From Methylophaga sp. UBA3192 (GTDB lineage: Bacteria > Pseudomonadota > Gammaproteobacteria > Nitrosococcales > Methylophagaceae), in NCBI GenBank assembly GCA_002363955.1, contig DEXE01000008.1, positions 62,001-126,000 on the forward strand: a DNA stretch of 64,000 nt. Reading direction: 5' to 3'. Every line of letters starts with the position of its first letter. The first letter of the stretch is position 1. Shown piece by piece: positions 18,042 through 25,239 of the stretch. The position numbers and the translations under genes are program-made. The notes under the pieces were generated by a model. That model was not told where the DNA came from, made no database searches, and saw only the letters and a program-made list of their open reading frames with translations.

Positions 18042-18767
18042 ATGAAGCTATCTAAGAGTCTGCAAAAAGAGCAGCAACGATTATTGTCAAACCATCCAAA
18101 ATTAAGAGAGAAATTAAGTGCCAGCCTGGGTGCCTTTATGGCTATTTGGGTGCTGATGATGGCTATTAACCAGTTGCAGTTGACCACTGAAATGCAAGTG
18201 TTGGTTCTCGCTTCCATGGGAGCTTCAACATTTTTATTGTTTGTCGTTCCACACAGCCCAATGGCCCAGCCCTGGCCGTTAATGGCTGGACATTTAATTG
18301 CCGCTATTGTCGGTGTGAATTGTCATTACTGGATGACGGATCCCATTTTGGCAACAGCAACTGCAGTTGGCTTATCAGTATTTTTCATGCATCTGTTTCA
18401 TGCACTGCATCCGCCTGCTGCGGCAACAGCGATGATCGCTGTAATCGCTTTCCCGGAACAAAATATAATTTTCTGGCATTTTGTCTATGCCATAGTGATT
18501 ATTAATGCAGGAAGTCTGCTGATTTTATCGTTGCTGATCAATAATCTGCTGCCTGGACGCCAATATCCACAACGAGATAACCATCATAAACATCATGATC
18601 AATTTGTTCGTAAAACGGATAAGGCATTGCTATTAAAAGAAGAGGATTTTAATTGGGCACTTTCTCAAATTGAGGCCATCATAGATGTTTCGGAAACAGA
18701 CTTGGTGGATTTATATGAGTTTGCTGCTGAACACGCAGAGCGACGAAATTTAAATCAAAAAAAATAA
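18042..18767 (+). CDS. HPP-family integral membrane protein
   Basis: A 241-residue protein with about four to five membrane helices between residues 28 and 170 and the family hallmark HALHPPAAATA. It also has the characteristic SMGASTFLLFVVPHSPMAQPW loop, then a cytoplasmic charged tail of about 65 residues. HPP proteins are poorly characterised; plant and cyanobacterial members have been linked to nitrite transport. That is interesting beside an NO/nitrite-type regulator, but the link here is inference. No strong Shine-Dalgarno precedes the ATG; a stop codon in another frame overlaps it (ATGA). Confidence 0.85.
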   Translation: MKLSKSLQKEQQRLLSNHPKLREKLSASLGAFMAIWVLMMAINQLQLTTEMQVLVLASMGASTFLLFVVPHSPMAQPWPLMAGHLIAAIVGVNCHYWMTDPILATATAVGLSVFFMHLFHALHPPAAATAMIAVIAFPEQNIIFWHFVYAIVIINAGSLLILSLLINNLLPGRQYPQRDNHHKHHDQFVRKTDKALLLKEEDFNWALSQIEAIIDVSETDLVDLYEFAAEHAERRNLNQKK

Positions 18768-18779
18768 AAGATAACTCTA

Positions 18780-18795
18780 TTCAGTTTGATTTAAG
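18780..18795 (+). promoter_or_regulatory. PepSY box 1 (QseB/PmrA-type direct repeat)
   Basis: TTCAGTTTGATTTAAG; read on the other strand it is CTTAA-N6-CTGAA, close to the CTTAA-N6-CTTAA site of QseB/PmrA-class regulators. It lies 47 bp before the first PepSY start codon. The 16-mer ATTCAGTTTGATTTAA (18779-18794) recurs exactly at box 2. Confidence 0.6.
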
Positions 18796-18842
18796 TTTTG
18801 ATTTGTAAAGTGGGCACACCTTAATCGGAAAGGAGTACCAAA

Positions 18843-19160
18843 ATGAAAACATTTAACAAAATGACACTAGCAACACTTCTGGCTTCAGCATTAACTTTCT
18901 CAACAGCAGCAGTCATGGCAGATGATGATGTCGCTACGATGCAGATGAAAGCTGAACAGTTCGGTTTGATCAGCATGGAAGAAGCCAAAAACATTGCTTT
19001 ACAGGAAAAACCTGGCGTGGTTACCGATATTGAATTGGATGGTATTGATAACGGAAATGGCTGGGAGTACGAAGTTGAAGTTGTACAGGAAGATGGCACT
19101 GAATGGGATATCGATATTCATGCTAAAACTGGTGAACTTCGTAAAGTAGAACGTGATTGA
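18843..19160 (+). CDS. Exported PepSY-domain protein (paralogue 1)
   Basis: A 105-residue periplasmic protein. It has a signal peptide cleaved after AAVMA, an acidic start to the mature chain, and one PepSY domain (about 40-105): ISMEEAKNIAL, then WEYEVEVVQEDGTEWDIDI and the terminal TGELRKVERD. PepSY domains are small inhibitory or sensing modules; the function of stand-alone versions is not established. AAAGGAG precedes the ATG. It is one of three paralogues grouped around a two-component system and shares their upstream box, so it is probably a target of that regulator. Confidence 0.88.
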   Translation: MKTFNKMTLATLLASALTFSTAAVMADDDVATMQMKAEQFGLISMEEAKNIALQEKPGVVTDIELDGIDNGNGWEYEVEVVQEDGTEWDIDIHAKTGELRKVERD

Positions 19161-19190
19161 TAGGTAATTCTATCCTGGCGTAAAAAGCAG

Positions 19191-19218
19191 CGGCCCGTCT
19201 TTGACGGGCCGTTTTTTT
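19191..19218 (+). terminator. Intrinsic terminator after PepSY paralogue 1
   Basis: A perfect 9-bp GC-rich stem (CGGCCCGTC and GACGGGCCG, loop TTT) is followed by seven T. It separates the two tandem PepSY genes into single-gene transcripts. Confidence 0.92.
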
Positions 19219-19248
19219 ATGTATAAATGCTAAAAAATAATTTTAATA

Positions 19249-19264
19249 TTCAGTTTGATTTAAT
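19249..19264 (+). promoter_or_regulatory. PepSY box 2
   Basis: TTCAGTTTGATTTAAT, 45 bp before the second PepSY start. It is identical to box 1 over 15 bases and kept at nearly the same distance. A TATATC that could serve as a -10 follows about 10 bp later. Confidence 0.6.
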
Positions 19265-19309
19265 TTTACTTTTATATCGTTGCCTATCATAGATAATAAG
19301 AGGCGTGAT

Positions 19310-19618
19310 ATGAAAAAATTATTAATATTTTCTGTAGTTGGTACTGTATTAAGCTTTCCAGCTTTTGCAGATGATATTCATGAAATAAAAGCGAAAAGTG
19401 AACAACTGGGTCTTATCAGTGTTGATGAAGCAAAATCAATCGCTTTGGAGGCCAGGCCGGGCATCATTGATGATATTGATCTGGAAAACCGTTCATTTTT
19501 TGGTGGCTGGGATTATGAAATCGAAGTACTTGGTAAAGATGGTAAGGAGTGGGATGTTTATATTAATGCTGAGACTGGTGAAGTGAGAAAAGTCAGCAGA
19601 GATTGGGATTTATTCTGA
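19310..19618 (+). CDS. Exported PepSY-domain protein (paralogue 2)
   Basis: A 102-residue protein with signal peptide (cleavage after AFA) and one PepSY domain. It is clearly paralogous to the gene before it: KSEQLGLISVDEAKSIAL, WDYEIEVLGKDGKEWDVYI and TGEVRKVSRDW align throughout. I start it at 19310, where AGAGGCG precedes MKKLL; an upstream in-frame ATG at 19280 would add ten non-signal-like residues. A bidirectional terminator follows. It probably arose by tandem duplication that carried the regulatory box along. Confidence 0.87.
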   Translation: MKKLLIFSVVGTVLSFPAFADDIHEIKAKSEQLGLISVDEAKSIALEARPGIIDDIDLENRSFFGGWDYEIEVLGKDGKEWDVYINAETGEVRKVSRDWDLF

Positions 19619-19630
19619 ATAAGCATTGGG

Positions 19631-19653
19631 AAACCCGCCTTATGGCGGGTTTT
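19631..19653. terminator. Bidirectional intrinsic terminator
   Basis: AAACCCGCC, loop TTAT, GGCGGGTTT forms a perfect 9-bp stem between PepSY paralogue 2 and the convergent histidine kinase gene. The T-run is short. Confidence 0.8.
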
Positions 19654-20979
19654 CTATACGATTAACGGTAACCTGACTTCCACTTTCAATCCGCCCATTG
19701 ACGAGCGACTGAACAGCATTTCACCACTGTAACTTTCTACGATATCAGCGACAATTGCTAATCCAAGCCCGCTTCCGGCAACGGATTCGTCAGCTCTGTA
19801 TCCGCGTTGGGCGAGTTGTGACAATTCGCCATCGTCACAGCCAGCACCATCATCCTCGACGACAAAACAGCAATAATGGTTTTGATAAACTTGGATATTG
19901 ACTCTTTTGCGGCACCATTTACACGCATTATCCAGCAAATTACCCAGCATCTCGAGAAGGTCTTCCCGATCACCGATAAACAGCAGTCCGGGTTCAATTT
20001 CCCAATCAATGATTGGGGATTTATCGCGATAAAGTAATTGTAATGTGCGGCTTAATTCAGTGACTTCCTGTTCAAGTTCAACTTTTTGACCCGGCATAGG
20101 TGAACCTAATAATCGGGCGCGTTTCAATTCCCTTTCGATAATCTGTCCCATATCCTTGCTCACCTGATTTAATGAATTTTGTATTTCCGGTAAGTCTTTT
20201 AAAGTTTCACGTTCGGCCGTCTGGTTGAGTAACGATAACCGGGTTTTGAGAGCATGAGCCAGATTGCCCAGAGCAACACGTGAACGCTGCGTTTTTCGAG
20301 TCATTGTGTTGAGCAGGCGGTTCAGCTCTTCAATCATGGGCTGAATTTCTGCTGGGCCCTGCGCATCAATTTTTGCCGTTTCACCCTGGCGCAATCGGGA
20401 GAGTTGCTGCTGTATTTGCTGCAGAGGTTGTAAAGCTTTGCCGACAATTAACCATTGAATGAAGAGCAATAAAGCCAGACCAATCGCAGAGACCAGAGAA
20501 TAAAGCATCTGAAACTGAAAGATATCTTCATCCAACGCACTGATATTTTGAGCAACCGTGATGGTGAGGCTGTGACCTTGCTTGTAATAACCACGTTGTA
20601 AGGTAAACAGGCGTTCATCATTGGGCCCATCGATAGATGACTGGGATTTTTGGCCACTTGGAAGTCGTTCGATATCTAATGACTCATCCCATAAAGACCG
20701 CGATTGCTTGCAGGATTGTTCTGTACAGACAACATAATAGTGGCCGGAAAATGGCCGTTGATACAAGCTGCTAAGTCGAAGGGAATTAAGTTCGAAAGTC
20801 CCGTCCGGACTGATTTCGATACTGGCCAATAACCCTTCACTCTCACTTTCCAGGCGCTCCAGTAACTGGGTTTCGGTAACACGTTCAATCACCAGTGTGA
20901 TCAGGGCCCATTGCAGAAAAATCAATAGACTTAAGGTTAACGTCAGACCCAGAGACAGTCGGCGTTTAAGGGAAATCAT
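19654..20979 (-). CDS. PhoQ/QseC-like sensor histidine kinase
   Basis: A 441-residue kinase. It has a membrane helix at about 10-32, a periplasmic domain of about 130 residues with two cysteines (VVCTEQSC), a second helix at about 165-188, HAMP, HisKA and a PhoQ-like HATPase (NLLDNACKWC, VEDDGAGC, GSGLGLAIV). The H-box reads LAHALKTRLS: the usual proline five residues after the phospho-acceptor His is Arg, a single-base CCG to CGG change. Proline there affects helix bending and phosphatase balance in HisKA kinases. The gene overlaps its regulator in an ATGA and is last in the PepSY3-regulator-kinase operon. Confidence 0.92.
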   Translation of the reverse strand: MISLKRRLSLGLTLTLSLLIFLQWALITLVIERVTETQLLERLESESEGLLASIEISPDGTFELNSLRLSSLYQRPFSGHYYVVCTEQSCKQSRSLWDESLDIERLPSGQKSQSSIDGPNDERLFTLQRGYYKQGHSLTITVAQNISALDEDIFQFQMLYSLVSAIGLALLLFIQWLIVGKALQPLQQIQQQLSRLRQGETAKIDAQGPAEIQPMIEELNRLLNTMTRKTQRSRVALGNLAHALKTRLSLLNQTAERETLKDLPEIQNSLNQVSKDMGQIIERELKRARLLGSPMPGQKVELEQEVTELSRTLQLLYRDKSPIIDWEIEPGLLFIGDREDLLEMLGNLLDNACKWCRKRVNIQVYQNHYCCFVVEDDGAGCDDGELSQLAQRGYRADESVAGSGLGLAIVADIVESYSGEMLFSRSSMGGLKVEVRLPLIV

Positions 20980-21638
20980 GCAGAGCCGAAAATATAACCC
21001 TGCCCACGGCGGGTCTGAATTAAGTCAGTACCCACTTTATGACGCAGCCGATTAACATACACTTCGATGACATTACTGTCTTTATCGCTATCATATTCAT
21101 ATACGTGTTCGGTCAAACGACTTTTCGAGATAACCTGACCGGGATGCAGCATAAAGTAGCGTAATAAACGAAACTCGGTTCCAGTCAGGGTAAAAAGACT
21201 GCCATTACTCAATGTCACAGACTGTGCGTCTTCATCAAGCAGTAATCCAGCGACCTGTAATGGGCCACCACTGGTGCCTGAACTGCGTTTCAGTACCGCA
21301 CTGATTCGCGCTAGCAACTCTTCTGTCTGAAATGGTTTGGCGACGTAATCGTCTGCGCCTGCTTTAAAGCCATGGACTTTTTCTTCCCAGCTGCCCCTGG
21401 CTGTCAGAATAACTACAGGTACATGGTTATTCCGGCTCCGCCAGTTTTGCAGTACTTCCATACCTGAGCGTTTGGGTAAACCGAGATCCAGAACAATTAA
21501 ATCATAGGGCTCGATATCACCAAGTGCCTCTGCATCTATCCCGTCTACCGAAAGGTCGACAGCATAACCTGCATTGGAAAGCGCATTTTGCAGGGCTGGA
21601 CCCATTTGCACGTCATCTTCAACCAGAAGCAATCGCAT
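20976..21638 (-). CDS. OmpR/PhoB-family response regulator
   Basis: A 220-residue regulator: receiver domain with the acidic pair LVEDD, phospho-acceptor Asp51 (LIVLDLGLP), the conserved Thr and Lys (VILTARG, VAKPF), and a C-terminal winged helix (about 125-218) ending in the RHKVG, RRGQGY hallmark. It is closest in style to QseB/PhoP/PmrA. It is preceded by PepSY paralogue 3 with only two bases between, and overlaps the kinase gene. Each of the three PepSY genes has a CTTAA-N6-CTGAA-like box, which fits a QseB-class binding site, so this regulator is their likely activator and also autoregulates through box 3. Confidence 0.92.
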   Translation of the reverse strand: MRLLLVEDDVQMGPALQNALSNAGYAVDLSVDGIDAEALGDIEPYDLIVLDLGLPKRSGMEVLQNWRSRNNHVPVVILTARGSWEEKVHGFKAGADDYVAKPFQTEELLARISAVLKRSSGTSGGPLQVAGLLLDEDAQSVTLSNGSLFTLTGTEFRLLRYFMLHPGQVISKSRLTEHVYEYDSDKDSNVIEVYVNRLRHKVGTDLIQTRRGQGYIFGSA

Positions 21639-21640
21639 GT

Positions 21641-21961
21641 TTAGTCGTCCAGCTCAAGTTCGAGTAAGTCACCATTGGTTGCGTCAAATTCAAGTTCCCA
21701 TACACGTCCCTGCTCATCAAGAATTTCAATTTCGTAGACCAGCATACCGTCATCCCGTTCAAGTTCGGTATCAATAACTTCACCTTTACGGTAAGCCTTG
21801 GCTTTTTCAATAATGGTTTCCAACGGCAGGATTTTTCCTGATTCACGTAACATTCGTGCTTCAGAATGGCTGACATCATCTGCCACGACGGGGCCAGAGA
21901 TGAAGGCCGTCATCATCAATAAGCCGAGGCCTTGTAATATTGCATTCAATGGCTTTTTCAT
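21641..21961 (-). CDS. Exported PepSY-domain protein (paralogue 3, operon leader)
   Basis: A 106-residue protein with signal peptide (cleavage after VVA, before DDVSHSEA) and a PepSY-like domain (ILPLETIIEKA, MLVYEIEILDEQGRVWELEFDATNG) ending in an acidic tail. It is more diverged than the two tandem paralogues. I start it at 21961 because AGGA sits six bases upstream; the frame reaches 21991 without signal-peptide character. It is first in the PepSY-regulator-kinase operon. This arrangement recurs in Gram-negative bacteria and suggests that a periplasmic PepSY protein modulates the kinase (inference). Confidence 0.87.
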   Translation of the reverse strand: MKKPLNAILQGLGLLMMTAFISGPVVADDVSHSEARMLRESGKILPLETIIEKAKAYRKGEVIDTELERDDGMLVYEIEILDEQGRVWELEFDATNGDLLELELDD

Positions 21962-22022
21962 CGTCATTCCTAATCTAAAAATCAATATCACTTACAATTA
22001 CACAGGATATTAACTGTCCAGG

Positions 22023-22038
22023 CTTAATTTAAGCTGAA
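22023..22038 (-). promoter_or_regulatory. PepSY box 3
   Basis: On the minus strand this reads TTCAGCTTAAATTAAG, matching box 1 at 13 of 16 positions, in the same orientation relative to its gene. It is 61 bp before the chosen start of PepSY paralogue 3. The reverse reads CTTAA-N6-CTGAA exactly as box 1 does. Confidence 0.55.
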
Positions 22039-22059
22039 CTGACTTAAGATGGACAAAGC

Positions 22060-23640
22060 TTATCCTTGTTGAAAACGTTTAATCATATCGCTCATGTGAT
22101 GTGATTGAGTCGAAAGACCATTGGCGGCGTTATCCGCTATCTCAGCACCATGTGTTACCTGAGCCGCGCTTTCATTCACCTGTACGATATTTCGGTTTAT
22201 ATCTTCACTGACACTGCTTTGCTGCTCAACAGCAGTAGCAATTTGCGTGTTCAGCTCATTCATACTGCTGACTTCATGGGCGATGGTTTCCAATGCCTGA
22301 ATAGACGCTTTGACATGAAGTTCACTGGTTTCACTGGTTTGCTGGCTTTGTTCCATGACTTTTACAGCTTCTTTGACGGCGTTATTCAGCTCACCAATCA
22401 AGTTTTGAATCTGCTGAGTTGATAATTGCGTTTTACTGGCCAAGGAGCGAACTTCCTCAGCAACAACGGCAAATCCACGACCATGTTCTCCGGCACGGGC
22501 AGCTTCAATCGCAGCATTCAGCGCCAGCAAGTTTGTTTGATCGGCGATACTGGTAATGACATCAATGATCTGGCCAATGTTGCGGGTATCTTTATCCAGC
22601 TGAACAACAACATTTGAAATATTGCCAATGGCTGTACTGAGATCACTTAGCGAATTGACGGCTTTGGATGCACTGGAAACCCCGTTTTTGGAAAGTTCAT
22701 CGGTTTCCCGAGCTTTGGTGGCCGCATAGGCCGCATTATTGGCGACCTCCTGAATGCTGGCAGTCATTTCAGTCATTGCGGTCGCAACCTCTTCCATTCG
22801 CATGGCTTGTTCACGAATAGCGGATTGAATTTCGGCAACAGAATGTGCACTGTTATCCGCTTCTGTTTCGATGCTGGCAGCAGAGTCGCGTATCCGACCC
22901 AGAGTCGTCCCCAGTCGTCCTTTCAAAAACTCTGTCGCCAGCAGTATCTGACCAACTTCGTCACAGCGGCCGGTATAAATTAATGCCATTAGCGGGTTAT
23001 TGATTTCCTTCCGAGCATTTTCAGCCGCTTTCTTTAATGGTGAAAATGCCCAGGTGGCGAGCCCCAGAAAAACCAAAACAGCTATCACGGCGATAATAGC
23101 GGATTTGTAGGGGGGGATTTCTAACAGTGAGCTGGCAATCATCAGCGATATAAATAATGCCACTAACTGGGCGACTAAAAAACGGTATTTGAGATTCAGG
23201 CGAAATAGCCAGCTTCCATCAATTGCAGATTGGCCATTATTAATTCGTTGATAAACTCGTTCAGCTCTTTCAACCCGCTCCCGGCTGGGCTTGCTGCGAA
23301 CAGATTCATATCCGGTAACTTCACCGTTATCAATCATTGGGCTGACATAACCGTCCACCCAGTAATGGTCACCATTTTTAACCCGATTTTTAATGATACC
23401 CATCCAATGATGATTGGATTTCATTGTCTTCCATAAGTCTTCGAACGCTACCGGAGGCATTTCGGGGTGGCGGATGACATTGTGGTTTTTATTCATTAAT
23501 TCTTCAGCATCAAAGCCGCTGATTTTCTGGAAGGTGTCATTAAAGCTGGTAATAATGCCTTTCAGGCTGGTGGTTGAAATGATCTCTTCGCCTTCGGGGA
23601 AAGGCACTTCTTTATGAGTTATTGGAAGATTTTTTTTCAT
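22060..23640 (-). CDS. Aer-like PAS chemoreceptor (methyl-accepting chemotaxis protein)
   Basis: A 526-residue receptor with no periplasmic domain. It has an N-terminal PAS domain (about 22-115, with the Aer-like HNVIRHPEMPP segment), two closely spaced membrane helices (about 150-195), and a long coiled-coil signalling domain with the hairpin tip EAARAGEHGRGFAVVAEEVRSLA that contacts CheA and CheW. This is the layout of energy or redox taxis receptors, where PAS binds FAD or another cytoplasmic cofactor. It is monocistronic; no che genes are in the window, so it acts on a pathway encoded elsewhere. Confidence 0.93.
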   Translation of the reverse strand: MKKNLPITHKEVPFPEGEEIISTTSLKGIITSFNDTFQKISGFDAEELMNKNHNVIRHPEMPPVAFEDLWKTMKSNHHWMGIIKNRVKNGDHYWVDGYVSPMIDNGEVTGYESVRSKPSRERVERAERVYQRINNGQSAIDGSWLFRLNLKYRFLVAQLVALFISLMIASSLLEIPPYKSAIIAVIAVLVFLGLATWAFSPLKKAAENARKEINNPLMALIYTGRCDEVGQILLATEFLKGRLGTTLGRIRDSAASIETEADNSAHSVAEIQSAIREQAMRMEEVATAMTEMTASIQEVANNAAYAATKARETDELSKNGVSSASKAVNSLSDLSTAIGNISNVVVQLDKDTRNIGQIIDVITSIADQTNLLALNAAIEAARAGEHGRGFAVVAEEVRSLASKTQLSTQQIQNLIGELNNAVKEAVKVMEQSQQTSETSELHVKASIQALETIAHEVSSMNELNTQIATAVEQQSSVSEDINRNIVQVNESAAQVTHGAEIADNAANGLSTQSHHMSDMIKRFQQG

Positions 23641-23914
23641 GATGCTGCCCCTTGATTTCTTATTTTTATCGATGGTATTTGTAAAAATCCTACCGATCTG
23701 GCTGAGAATAATTTGAGATACATATCGGCATATTCATCACAGACTTTAAGCCAACACTCGATAAATGATTAATTTGCATAATTTATATGAACAATACGCT
23801 TAATTGGCAGAAGCCTGAAGGATCAAAAAAACAGGAATTCCCTTATACAAATCATCAGATTTTTCAGCTATGGTAAGACTGTAAATCTGAAAGAATAGAG
23901 GAGAAATACCATCT

Positions 23915-25102
23915 ATGACTGATTCAACATCAAAAGCAGCCCATGTTCATTTGAGTGAAGAACGGCAAAGTCAAACGAAAACGGTTTCTCCACCCACTAT
24001 ACTTCGGGATGCCGCTCATCTGGCGGGCGTCAGTTTTAATGGCGATCAGCCATGGGATATTCAGGTGTTTGATTCCAGAGTCTATCGCCGGATTTTGACT
24101 CATGGCTCATTAGGCTTTGGTGAAAGCTACATGGATAACATGTGGGAATGTCATGAACTGGATGAGTTGTTTCATCGATTATTAAAGGTTGATATCGAAA
24201 AGCATTTGGGGAGTGTCGCGAAATTCCGCCTGTATTTCGAAATCATCCGACAAAACCTGTTCAATCGCCAAACCAGTAAACGGGCTTATGAAGTAGGTAA
24301 AAAACACTACGATACCGGTAATGACATTTTCCAGGCAATGCTGGATCCGACAATGAGTTACTCTTGTGGCTATTGGGCGAACGCCGACACACTGGCCCAG
24401 GCGCAAATTGGCAAGTTGGATTTAATCTGTAGAAAACTGATGCTTCAACCCGGCGAACGGGTACTGGAAATTGGTTGTGGCTGGGGGAGCTTTGCTCAGT
24501 ACGCTGCCCAGAATTATGGCGTGGAAGTCTATGGTATTACCATCTCCAAAGAGCAGCAAATACTGGCTCAAGAGCGTTGTGCTGGATTACCGGTAACAAT
24601 CGAGTTAATGGATTACCGTGATCTTGAAGGCCAGTTTGACAAAATAGTATCCATTGGCATGTTTGAACATGTTGGGCCAAAAAACTATCCGGTTTATTTT
24701 GACAGTGCTATGAAGCTGTTAAAGCCTGAGGGTTTGTTTTTATTACATACCATCGGCATTCATGCCACCTCGTTGAAAGTTGATCCGTGGATTGACAAAT
24801 ATATCTTCCGTAATGGCAAATTACCTTCCGCCGAAGAACTGGCCTCAGTTATCAATGGACGTTTTGTCATAGAAGACTGGCACAATTTCGGCACGGATTA
24901 CGATAAAACGCTTATGGCCTGGTGGGAAAATTTCGATAAAGCCTGGCCTGAATTATCAACCCATTATGACGAACGTTTTTATCGTATGTGGAAGTATTAT
25001 TTGCATAGTTGTGCCGGTTTTTTCCGATCCAAGCAAGGGCAATTGTGGCAGCTGGTGCTAAGTAAACATGGCCGGGATGGGGAATATCGCTCTTTACGCT
25101 GA
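23915..25102 (+). CDS. cfa: Cyclopropane-fatty-acyl-phospholipid synthase
   Basis: A 395-residue SAM-dependent enzyme that adds a methylene bridge to unsaturated acyl chains of membrane phospholipids, typically at stationary phase or under acid stress. It carries the N-terminal Cfa region (GFGESYMDNMWE), the YDTGNDIF, MSYSCGYW stretch, the SAM-binding motif VLEIGCGWGSFA, and the substrate-binding GMFEHVGPKNY. Length is normal for the family. GAGGAG lies 11 bases before the ATG. It stands alone between the chemoreceptor (divergent) and catalase genes. Confidence 0.95.
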   Translation: MTDSTSKAAHVHLSEERQSQTKTVSPPTILRDAAHLAGVSFNGDQPWDIQVFDSRVYRRILTHGSLGFGESYMDNMWECHELDELFHRLLKVDIEKHLGSVAKFRLYFEIIRQNLFNRQTSKRAYEVGKKHYDTGNDIFQAMLDPTMSYSCGYWANADTLAQAQIGKLDLICRKLMLQPGERVLEIGCGWGSFAQYAAQNYGVEVYGITISKEQQILAQERCAGLPVTIELMDYRDLEGQFDKIVSIGMFEHVGPKNYPVYFDSAMKLLKPEGLFLLHTIGIHATSLKVDPWIDKYIFRNGKLPSAEELASVINGRFVIEDWHNFGTDYDKTLMAWWENFDKAWPELSTHYDERFYRMWKYYLHSCAGFFRSKQGQLWQLVLSKHGRDGEYRSLR

Positions 25103-25158
25103 AAAGTTTAAAAATATATGAATCGGAACAAGCGATTAATTTAATAGAAATTATTTGT

Positions 25159-25187
25159 TTTACCAATGCTCCGGTTTAGCCTATAGT
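25159..25187 (+). promoter_or_regulatory. Candidate sigma-70 promoter for catalase
   Basis: TTTACC at 25159 and TATAGT at 25182 are spaced by 17 bp, about 50 bp before the catalase start codon. This is a near-consensus arrangement; no OxyR site was identified by eye. Confidence 0.5.
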
Positions 25188-25239
25188 GATTTTAAAGCTC
25201 ACGGAGATGAGTTTTTATCGCCTATTAAGGAGGCCGAGC

